Shown: piece by piece, positions 45,153 to 52,334 of the stretch
How the letters are laid out: each line of letters opens with the position of its first letter
How positions within the stretch are numbered: position 1 is the first letter of the stretch
DNA from: Sphingomonadales bacterium
GTDB lineage: Bacteria > Pseudomonadota > Alphaproteobacteria > Sphingomonadales > Sphingomonadaceae
Reading direction: 5' to 3'
DNA length: 64,000 bases
NCBI GenBank assembly: GCA_028871475.1
Contig: JAGWMZ010000017.1
Location: forward strand, 1 to 64,000
Notes under the pieces: generated by a model
Seen by the model: the letters and a program-made list of their open reading frames with translations, nothing else
Databases searched by the model: none
Told to the model about the DNA's origin: nothing
Program-made: the position numbers and the translations under genes

Positions 45153-45174
45153 GCGCGGCAACATTTCCTTACAA
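45153..45174. promoter_or_regulatory. Shared upstream motif, copy 2
   Basis: GGCAACATTTCCTTACAA with preceding GCGC, about 110 bases before the carbonic anhydrase start; 19 of 22 bases match copy 1 at 42283. CAACA and TTACA are again spaced ten bases. Confidence 0.4.
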
Positions 45175-45284
45175 TCCAGCGGATCACGGGAAAAACACAG
45201 GCCTTAACTTCACCTGCAAGGCCCGGGGGCGCACACGCCCTATTCCCTCGCTCCCGGGCCGCCCCATTAGTCACAGGTGAGACC

Positions 45285-45980
45285 ATGAACGATCTTATTG
45301 GCCGCGTGTTCAGCTTCGAGAAGTCGACCTTCCCCGCCAGCGGCGAGCTTTTCGCCAAGCTGTCGAGCCAGGGTCAGAACCCGAAGGCGCTGATGATTTC
45401 CTGCGCCGACAGCCGCGTGGTGCCCGAGCAGATTTTGCAGGCTCAGCCGGGCGATCTGTTCGTCTGCCGCAATGCGGGCAACATCGTGCCGCCCTATTCG
45501 ACGATGAATGGCGGCGTCTCCTCCACGGTGGAATATGCCGTGATGGCGCTTGGCGTGCGTGACATCATCGTCTGCGGCCATTCGGATTGCGGCGCGATGA
45601 AGGCTTTGTCGAACCCGGAAGGGCTGGACAAGATGCCCAATGTGGCCGCTTGGCTGCGCCATGGCACGGCAGCGGAGCATATCGTTTCGGCCTGCTCGGG
45701 CCATTTGCATGGCAAGGACCGCGCGCGCGCCATCGCGCTGGAAAACGTCATCGCCCAGCTTTCGCATCTGCGCACCCATCCCTCGGTGGCCGCCGCCATC
45801 GCGCGGGGTGAGATGGCGCTGCACGGCTGGTTTGTCGACATTGGCGAGGGTCAGGTTCTGGGCCTTGACGGCACGACCAACAAATTCGTGCCCCTGCGCG
45901 AGGATCAGCCGCTGCCCGTGGCCCTGCCCGCCACGCGCCGCATCGACAATGAAACCTATCTGGCGGAAGCCGCCGAATGA
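45285..45980 (+). CDS. Beta-class carbonic anhydrase
   Basis: A 231-residue zinc enzyme interconverting CO2 and bicarbonate. Zinc ligands Cys40, His99 and Cys102 lie in ISCADSRV and CGHSDCGAMK, and the Asp42-Arg44 dyad is present. The stop overlaps the ATG of the SulP transporter (ATGA). This pairing suggests production of bicarbonate for, or from, the carrier. Confidence 0.97.
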   Translation: MNDLIGRVFSFEKSTFPASGELFAKLSSQGQNPKALMISCADSRVVPEQILQAQPGDLFVCRNAGNIVPPYSTMNGGVSSTVEYAVMALGVRDIIVCGHSDCGAMKALSNPEGLDKMPNVAAWLRHGTAAEHIVSACSGHLHGKDRARAIALENVIAQLSHLRTHPSVAAAIARGEMALHGWFVDIGEGQVLGLDGTTNKFVPLREDQPLPVALPATRRIDNETYLAEAAE

Positions 45981-47482
45981 GCGCCCCGGCCCTGCGACTG
46001 CCATCGGTGCGCGATCTGACCGCATCCATCGTGGTCTTCCTCGTTGCGATGCCTTTGTGCATGGGCATCGCCATCGCCTCAGGCGTGCCGCCGGAGAAAG
46101 GTCTGGTCACCGGTATCATCGGCGGCATCGTCGTGGGCGCGCTGGCGGGCTCGCCGTTGCAGGTCAGTGGCCCGGCGGCGGGTCTGGCCGTGATTGTGTT
46201 CGAATTCGTGCGCGATCACGGCCTTTCGGCCCTTGGCCCCATGCTGGTGGTGGCCGGTGTCATCCAGTTCGTGGCCGGTGTCGCGCGGCTGGGCGGATTG
46301 TTCCGCGCGGTCTCGCCCGCCGTGGTCCATGGCATGCTGGCGGGCATTGGCGCGCTGATCGTGGCGGGCCAGTTCCACATCCTCTTCGATGCCAAGCCCA
46401 TGTCGAGCGGCCTTGCCAATCTGGCCGCGATGCCGGGGCGCGTGCTGGGCCTTGACCTTGCCAATGCCCGTGCCAGCGAACTGGCGCTGGGTCTTGGCCT
46501 TGTCACCATCGGCGTCATGCTGGGCTGGGAAAAATGGCGCCCGGCGAGCCTGAAACTGGTGCCCGGCGCCTTGCTGGGCGTGATGGCCGCGACCTTTGTC
46601 GCCATGGCCTTTGGCCTCAATGTCGCGCGTATCACCGTGCCGGAATCGATCGCGACGGCCTTCTCGGCGCCGGGCGCAGGCTTTTTCTCGCCGCTGGGCA
46701 ATCCGGCGGTGATCACCGCCGCCATCGCCGTCGCCTTCATCGCCAGCGCTGAAACGCTGCTCTCGGCCGCTGCGGTCGACCGCATGCATGACGGCGTGCG
46801 CACCGATTACAACAAGGAACTGCGCGCGCAGGGCGTGGGCAATCTGCTCTGCGGTATCGTTGGCGCCCTGCCCATGACGGGGGTGATCGTGCGCTCCAGC
46901 GCCAATGTGCAGGCCGGTGCGCAAAGCCGCGCCTCGGCCATTCTGCATGGCGTGTGGATTCTGGCGCTGGTTGCGCTGCTGCCCTTCGTGCTGCGGCAGG
47001 TGCCTATGGCGGCGCTGGGCGGCGTGCTGGTCATCACCGGCTGGCGCCTCATCAGCCTGAAACATGTGCGTCATCTCTTCACCACCTATGGCCCGGTGCC
47101 CGCCGGCATCTGGGCGGCGACCTTTGCCCTTGTCGTCACCACCGACCTGCTGACCGGCGTGCTGGCAGGCCTTGCCCTCTCGCTGATCGAACTGCTGCCC
47201 TATGCCTCACGGTTGCGGCTCAGGATCGACCATCATGAGGATGAAGCGCGGACGGTGCGGCTCTCGGGTGCGGCGACCTTCCTCACCCTGCCACGCCTGA
47301 CGCGCACGCTCGACGAGCTGCCCGCCGACAAGCCAGTCCATCTCGACCTCGATAACCTCCACGGCCTTGACCACACCAGCGCCGAACTGCTGGGCGAATG
47401 GCTGGGCCGCCGCCGCCGGGGCGGGCAAAGCGCCTCGGTCAGCGGACAGGAACATATGCTGCGACCACTCGCACACGCCTGA
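45977..47482 (+). CDS. SulP family anion transporter
   Basis: A 501-residue carrier with 10-12 membrane segments, the signature region LTASIVVFLVAMPLCMGIA and GSPLQVSGPAAGLAVIV, then a short C-terminal STAS-like domain (about 425-490). SulP proteins carry sulfate, bicarbonate or dicarboxylates. Translational coupling to carbonic anhydrase makes bicarbonate the likely substrate here (inference). The STAS part is short compared with classic BicA. Confidence 0.92.
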   Translation: MSAPALRLPSVRDLTASIVVFLVAMPLCMGIAIASGVPPEKGLVTGIIGGIVVGALAGSPLQVSGPAAGLAVIVFEFVRDHGLSALGPMLVVAGVIQFVAGVARLGGLFRAVSPAVVHGMLAGIGALIVAGQFHILFDAKPMSSGLANLAAMPGRVLGLDLANARASELALGLGLVTIGVMLGWEKWRPASLKLVPGALLGVMAATFVAMAFGLNVARITVPESIATAFSAPGAGFFSPLGNPAVITAAIAVAFIASAETLLSAAAVDRMHDGVRTDYNKELRAQGVGNLLCGIVGALPMTGVIVRSSANVQAGAQSRASAILHGVWILALVALLPFVLRQVPMAALGGVLVITGWRLISLKHVRHLFTTYGPVPAGIWAATFALVVTTDLLTGVLAGLALSLIELLPYASRLRLRIDHHEDEARTVRLSGAATFLTLPRLTRTLDELPADKPVHLDLDNLHGLDHTSAELLGEWLGRRRRGGQSASVSGQEHMLRPLAHA

Positions 47483-47520
47483 AGCGCGGGTCCGCCGAAT
47501 CCTGCGGCGGGCTCTACCTG

Positions 47521-47558
47521 ACGGGTCGCCCTTTCCAGTCCGGGGCGGCCCGTTTTTT
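47521..47558 (+). terminator. Terminator after the carbonic anhydrase-sulP operon
   Basis: ACGGGTCGCC / GGCGGCCCGT stem with an 11-13-base loop followed by six T residues. Confidence 0.85.
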
Positions 47559-47608
47559 GGGGGTTGAAGGAAAGAGACAGGCAGGAGGGGCGATGGCCCG
47601 CTTTTCCC

Positions 47609-48544
47609 TTATCCCCTTGGCTCAAACACCGACCAGCCCGCCCGCCCGGCCAATCGCTCCAGCGCGATCGACCCCAGCAGCGAATTGCCCTGCGCGTTGA
47701 GCCCCGGCGCCCAGACAGCGACCGAGGCCACCCCCGGCGCGATGAGCAAAATGCCGCCGCCCACGCCGGACTTGCCAGGCAGGCCGACGCGAAAGGCGAA
47801 TTCGCCCGAATTGTCATAATGGCCGCAGGTCATCATCAGCGCATTGATGCGGCGGGTGCGATGCGGCGAAAGCACCTGCTTGCCCGTTTCCGGATTGCGC
47901 CCGCCCAGCATCAGATAGCGCCCGGCCATGGCCAGTTGCGCGCAGCTCATGGCGATGGCGCAGGCATGGGAATAGACGCCCAGCACGCGATCGACCTCAT
48001 TGTTCAGATTGCCAAAGGCCTTGGCATAGGCAGCCAGCGCCTCGTTGCGGAAACCTGTTGCCAGTTCGGCGCGGGCGACATGCTCATCAATGGCGATCAT
48101 GTCGTCTCCGGCCAGGTCGCGGACGAGGCGCAGCGTCTGGCCGATGGCCTCGCGCGGCTCGCCGCGGCCAAGGATGATGTCCGACATGACGATGGCGCCG
48201 GCATTGATGAAGGGGTTGCGCGGCACCCCCTGTTCACGTTCCAGCTGAACAATGGAGTTGAAGGCGCTGCCCGAGGGTTCTCGCCCCACACGGTTCCACA
48301 GGCCATCGCCCGCCATGCCCAGGGCCAGCGTCAGGCTGAACACCTTGGAGATGCTCTGGATCGAGAAGGGTTCCTGCGCGTCGCCCCCGCACAGCATGCG
48401 GCCATCGGCCAGCACCACGGCCATGCCGAACTTGTCAGGCGACACATGGGCCAGCGGGGGGATATAGTCGGCCACACGGCCCTTGTCGGGGCGCTCGCGC
48501 ATCTCCTCCACGATGATGTCGATCAGATGCTGAATATCGGCCAC
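47609..48544 (-). CDS. glsA: Glutaminase A
   Basis: A 311-residue beta-lactamase-like serine glutaminase that hydrolyses glutamine to glutamate and ammonia. The catalytic SxxK is Ser64-Lys67 (QSISK). Further blocks [20 protein letters not shown] and [12 protein letters not shown] are family hallmarks. It may help acid tolerance, as in E. coli. ATG at 48544; convergent with the SulP operon. Confidence 0.97.
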   Translation of the reverse strand: MADIQHLIDIIVEEMRERPDKGRVADYIPPLAHVSPDKFGMAVVLADGRMLCGGDAQEPFSIQSISKVFSLTLALGMAGDGLWNRVGREPSGSAFNSIVQLEREQGVPRNPFINAGAIVMSDIILGRGEPREAIGQTLRLVRDLAGDDMIAIDEHVARAELATGFRNEALAAYAKAFGNLNNEVDRVLGVYSHACAIAMSCAQLAMAGRYLMLGGRNPETGKQVLSPHRTRRINALMMTCGHYDNSGEFAFRVGLPGKSGVGGGILLIAPGVASVAVWAPGLNAQGNSLLGSIALERLAGRAGWSVFEPRG

Positions 48545-48719
48545 GCCTGTTTCCTTAGCTGTGCTGTGCCTCTCCTAATGGCCTGAGGAATGGCGAACAA
48601 GGCATGGCGGGCGCCATCGCCGCCCGCTTGTGGAACATCCTGCCCTTTCAAGCCTTTCCGTAAAACCCCTGCCACGATCGGGGCCATGATCGGGCGCCAC
48701 TTTGAGGGAGTGTTTGGCA

Positions 48720-49379
48720 GTGCGTGTGTTGCTGGCACAGAATGATCCGCAGCTGACGCAGCGGCTGGACACAAGGCTGCGCGAGGCAGGCTTTTCCGTG
48801 GAGATCGCCGATAGCCAGACCCTGCGCGACGAACAGGGCGCCCCCGTGCCGCCGCATGACATCGCCGCCATCATCCTCGACATGGCCCTGCCCGACAGTC
48901 GCAACCTGTTGCACAGCTGGGCCACGAAGGAGCCCGATGTTCCAGTGCTGACCCTGACCCCGCGCGGCAGCTGGCGCGACAAGGTGGAAGCGATGAAGGC
49001 CGGCGCCGCCGACTTCGTGGTCAAGCCGGTGCGCTTCGAGGAATTGCTGGCGCGGCTGCACACCGCCCTGCGCCGCCGCGACGGGCCGGAAAGCGAATGG
49101 ATCGGCCGGGACGGGCTGCGCCTCGACCCGCAGGGCCGCACGGTGGAGCTGGAAGGGCGCCAGCTGCGCCTGACACGCGCGGAATTTCGCCTGCTGCACC
49201 TGTTCCTGCGCCATGCCCGGCAGGTGCTCTCGCAAGAAGACATTCTCGACCAGCTCTACGATCCGGCGCAGGAACGCCATTTCAACGCCATCGAGGTGCT
49301 GATCAGCCGCCTGCGCCGCAAGATCGGCCCCGGACGCATCGAAACCGTGCGCGGTCTGGGCTATCGGCTGGCGGCCTGA
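48720..49379 (+). CDS. Orphan OmpR-family response regulator
   Basis: A 219-residue regulator with a receiver and a C-terminal winged helix (FNAIEVLISRLRRKIG, VRGLGYRLAA). The presumed phospho-acceptor is Asp in AAIILDMALPD and the conserved Lys is in VVKPVRF. The N-terminal metal-binding acidic pair is degraded (QND instead of EDD), so phosphorylation may be weak. The GTG at 48720 has GAGGGAG nine bases upstream; the longer frame starts at a TTG. No kinase is adjacent. Confidence 0.88.
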   Translation: MRVLLAQNDPQLTQRLDTRLREAGFSVEIADSQTLRDEQGAPVPPHDIAAIILDMALPDSRNLLHSWATKEPDVPVLTLTPRGSWRDKVEAMKAGAADFVVKPVRFEELLARLHTALRRRDGPESEWIGRDGLRLDPQGRTVELEGRQLRLTRAEFRLLHLFLRHARQVLSQEDILDQLYDPAQERHFNAIEVLISRLRRKIGPGRIETVRGLGYRLAA

Positions 49380-49471
49380 TCGCGATAGAAAGCACGCCAA
49401 ACCCGCGTCTTTGGTGGCATAATGACCACCCCGGGTGGACGTGCGCGGTCAATCGCGTTAGGGGCGCCTTT

Positions 49472-50743
49472 GTGTCTAGACTCTTCCCCGCCTGGCAGCA
49501 GCTCACCCATTCTTCCCGCATCTGGCGCGTCCGGTTTGCCGCGCTCACCGGCGCCGTCCTGCTCGGTCTGGCCGCGATTGCCTTTGCGCATTTCGGCGAC
49601 CTGGCCCAGCAGGCCTTTCAGGCCGTCATCAGACGGTGGCCCTTGGCACCCTTCGTGCTCACCCCGGTGCTTTTTATGGGAACCGTATGGCTGACGCGGC
49701 TGCTCTGGCCCGAAGCGCGCGGTTCGGGCATTCCCCAGGTCATGGCCGCCGCCCACGCGCCTGAAAGCGAGACCGCCACCAAGCTGCTCTCCCCGGGCGT
49801 GGCGCTGGCCAAATGTTTCGGCACGGGCCTGATCCTGCTGGCCGGCGGTTCGGCCGGGCGCGAAGGACCCACGGTGCAGATCAGCGCCGCGATCATGATG
49901 GCCATCCACCGCGTGCTGCGCGTGCCGGTCAGCGCGGGCGTGGTGATCGCGGGCGGCGCGGCGGGCGTCGCGGCAGCCTTCAACACGCCGCTGGCCGGTG
50001 TGGCCTTCGCCATCGAGGAACTGGCCAGCGCCTTTGAACAGAAGGTCGCCGTGCTGGTGATGATGGCGGTGATGGTCGGCGGCCTCATCAGCCTGGGTCT
50101 CTCGGGCGACTATGTCTATTTCGGCGCCATGAACGACCGCATGTCACTGGTCCAGATGGCCATCGGCGTGCCGCTGGCGGGGATTACGGGCGGTCTGGCA
50201 GGCGGCGCGTTCTCGCGCGCGCTGGTGGCGCTCTCTGCCTCGAAGGTCAAACCGGCGCGCTGGATGCGCGGGCACCCGCTCATCGTGGCGGGCATCTGCG
50301 GCGCGGTGGTGGCGATCACCGGCTATGCCTCGGGCGGGATTTCCTGGGGCACGGGCTATGACATCACCCACGGCCTGCTGTCGGGCCAGGCCGCGCCGCT
50401 GACCTTTGGCCCGGCCAAGTTCATCTCCACCCTGGCCACCGCGCTCAGCGGAGCGCCAGGCGGCATTTTCGCGCCCTCGCTCTCTGTCGGCGCCGGGCTG
50501 GGTCAGGCGCTCTCGCTGCTGACGCCCGGCACGCCTGCGCCCGCCATGGTCCTGCTCGGGCTGATCGGTTACTTCACCGGCGTGGTGCGCGCGCCGCTCA
50601 CCGCCGTCATCATCGTGGCCGAAATGACCGCGACGCGCACCATGATCCTGCCGCTGTTCGGCACGGCGATCATTGCCGATTGGGTCAGCGCGCAGGTCTG
50701 CCCGCCCAAGCTCTATCACGCCCTGTCGCGCGCCTTTGGCTAA
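49472..50743 (+). CDS. CLC-family chloride channel/antiporter
   Basis: A 423-residue CLC protein. The anion-pathway motifs GSGIP, GREGPTV (gating Glu, as in H+/Cl- antiporters) and GIFAPSLSVGAG are present. No CBS domains. The GTG at 49472 has AGGGG eight bases upstream; the frame upstream overlaps the response regulator gene. Family members aid extreme acid resistance, as glutaminase does, but there is no operon link. Confidence 0.93.
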   Translation: MSRLFPAWQQLTHSSRIWRVRFAALTGAVLLGLAAIAFAHFGDLAQQAFQAVIRRWPLAPFVLTPVLFMGTVWLTRLLWPEARGSGIPQVMAAAHAPESETATKLLSPGVALAKCFGTGLILLAGGSAGREGPTVQISAAIMMAIHRVLRVPVSAGVVIAGGAAGVAAAFNTPLAGVAFAIEELASAFEQKVAVLVMMAVMVGGLISLGLSGDYVYFGAMNDRMSLVQMAIGVPLAGITGGLAGGAFSRALVALSASKVKPARWMRGHPLIVAGICGAVVAITGYASGGISWGTGYDITHGLLSGQAAPLTFGPAKFISTLATALSGAPGGIFAPSLSVGAGLGQALSLLTPGTPAPAMVLLGLIGYFTGVVRAPLTAVIIVAEMTATRTMILPLFGTAIIADWVSAQVCPPKLYHALSRAFG

Positions 50744-50752
50744 GGCGTGCAA

Positions 50753-50766
50753 TGGTAGCGCTATCT
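50753..50766. promoter_or_regulatory. Candidate LacI-type operator upstream of the sugar transporter
   Basis: TGGTAGCGCTATCT contains the palindromic core TAGCGCTA and the TGG flank of TGGTAGCGCTACCA-type LacI-family sites. It lies about 165 bases before the FucP-like start. The same core occurs before the lacI gene at 63180. Confidence 0.45.
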
Positions 50767-50929
50767 ATCGGAAATAGCGCGCCTTTCCACGGATGAATTC
50801 GATCTCTCTGGCCTGACTCCCACTGGCCATGGCCGGCCTTTCAGGCATTGTGGCCCCATGCCCGACCACAACGGCGGGCACAGGAACAACCCGGTGGCAC
50901 CAGCCGACCGGGCAGAGAGGAGTGACCCC

Positions 50930-52231
50930 GTGGCCCTGATGCCCAACGCATCGACCAGCACCGACCCTGCAACCATTGCGGAGGAAGGCGGCAACATCAA
51001 CGCCCCCGAACTGCGCCTCTTCGTCATGGGCCTGTTCTTCATCTTCGGCGGCATCACCAGCCTGAACGATGTCATCATCCCCAAGCTGAAAGAGCTTTTC
51101 ACGCTCAGCTACATGCAGGCGATGTTCGTGCAGACGGCCTTCTTCGCCGCCTATGCCATCATCGGCCTGCCCGGCGCGGCGCTGGTCAAGCGCATCGGCT
51201 ATATGCGCGGCGCGGTGGTCGGGCTGCTGACCATGACGGCGGGCTGCCTGCTCTTCATCCCGGCCTCGAAGAGCGCGGTCTATCTCGTCTTTCTCGCCGC
51301 GCTCTTCGTGCTGGCCAGCGGCGTGGTGATGGTGCAGATTGTCACCAATCCGCTCATTTCGCTGCTCGGCCCGGCGCGGACGGCATCAAGCCGCCTGACC
51401 TTCGCGCAGGGGTTCAACTCGCTGGGCACGGTGATCTTCCCGCTGGTGGGCGGCGCGCTCATTCTGGGCGGTCTGGCCAAGGTCAAGGCCGAGGATCTGA
51501 CCGGCGACGCGCTCGACCTTTACCGCATGGCCGAAACACAGACCGTGGTGCACACCTATATCGGCCTGGCGATCGCGCTGGCCATCGTCGCGCTGGTCGT
51601 GTGGTTCAACCGCAACCGCATCAAGGGTGAACGCCACGCCCATACCAGCTTTGTCGAGGGACTCTCGCTGCTGAAGCGCCCGCGTTTCGCATTCGGCGCG
51701 GCCTGCATCTATCTCTATGTCGGTGCGGAAGTGTCGATCGGCTCGCTGATCGTCAACTATTTCCAGCAGCAGAGCGTGCTGGGCGTAACGGCGGCGCAAG
51801 CGGCGACCTACATCCCCTATTACTGGGGCGGCGCGCTGATCGGTCGCTTCATCGGCGCGGCGGTGCTGCAGAAATTCAGCCCCGGCAAGGTGCTAGCCTT
51901 CAACGCAACCACTGCCATTGTGCTCATTCTGCTATCAGCCAACACGGCGGGCCATCTGGCCGCCGACAGCCTGTTGCTCATCGGCCTGATGAACTCGATC
52001 ATGTTCCCCACCATCTTCTCCCTCGCCTGCGAAGGGCTGGGTGACAAGGCAGCCGATGGTTCGGGCATCATCAATGTGGCGATCGTTGGCGGCGCCATCA
52101 TCCCGCCGCTCACCGGCAAATTCGCCGATGTGTCGCACAGCCTGCAACTGGCGCTGGCCCTGCCCGCCGTTTGCTATGCGGTGATTGTCGCTTTCGGCGT
52201 TTATGCCGCACGCCACAAGGTCACCGCCTGA
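50930..52231 (+). CDS. FucP/GluP-type sugar MFS transporter
   Basis: A 433-residue 12-helix sugar:H+ symporter of the FHS family. Typical blocks are FFIFGGITSLNDVIIPKLKELF, VMVQIVTNPLISLLGP and LTFAQGFNSLGTVIFP. Substrates in this family are fucose, glucose or galactose. The GTG at 50930 has GAGGAG seven bases upstream; an ATG lies three codons later. It is convergent with the TonB-dependent receptor, a likely outer-membrane partner. Confidence 0.92.
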   Translation: MALMPNASTSTDPATIAEEGGNINAPELRLFVMGLFFIFGGITSLNDVIIPKLKELFTLSYMQAMFVQTAFFAAYAIIGLPGAALVKRIGYMRGAVVGLLTMTAGCLLFIPASKSAVYLVFLAALFVLASGVVMVQIVTNPLISLLGPARTASSRLTFAQGFNSLGTVIFPLVGGALILGGLAKVKAEDLTGDALDLYRMAETQTVVHTYIGLAIALAIVALVVWFNRNRIKGERHAHTSFVEGLSLLKRPRFAFGAACIYLYVGAEVSIGSLIVNYFQQQSVLGVTAAQAATYIPYYWGGALIGRFIGAAVLQKFSPGKVLAFNATTAIVLILLSANTAGHLAADSLLLIGLMNSIMFPTIFSLACEGLGDKAADGSGIINVAIVGGAIIPPLTGKFADVSHSLQLALALPAVCYAVIVAFGVYAARHKVTA

Positions 52232-52281
52232 TCACTCCTGATGCCTCGCCCGGCAAGGTGCGAGGCATCGGCACATAAGAA

Positions 52282-52317
52282 AAGGGGCGGCCCTTGCAGG
52301 CCGCCCCTCTCTTTTTG
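52282..52317. terminator. Bidirectional terminator between fucP-like and TonB receptor genes
   Basis: AAGGGGCGGCC / GGCCGCCCCTCT stem with a six-base loop; T-rich tail CTCTCTTTTT on the plus strand and TTTTCTT on the minus strand. Confidence 0.88.
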
Positions 52318-52334
52318 CGTTCTGCTGACTGGAC

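Larger units (their letters stand above)
44964..45284. other. Intergenic region with a repeat copy, shared motif and hairpin
   Basis: A 321-base region. It contains degenerate repeat copy D (44988-45106), the second copy of the shared 22-base motif (45153-45174), and a hairpin GGCCCGGG / CCCGGGCC (45220-45260) just before carbonic anhydrase. No ORF is supported. Confidence 0.55.
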
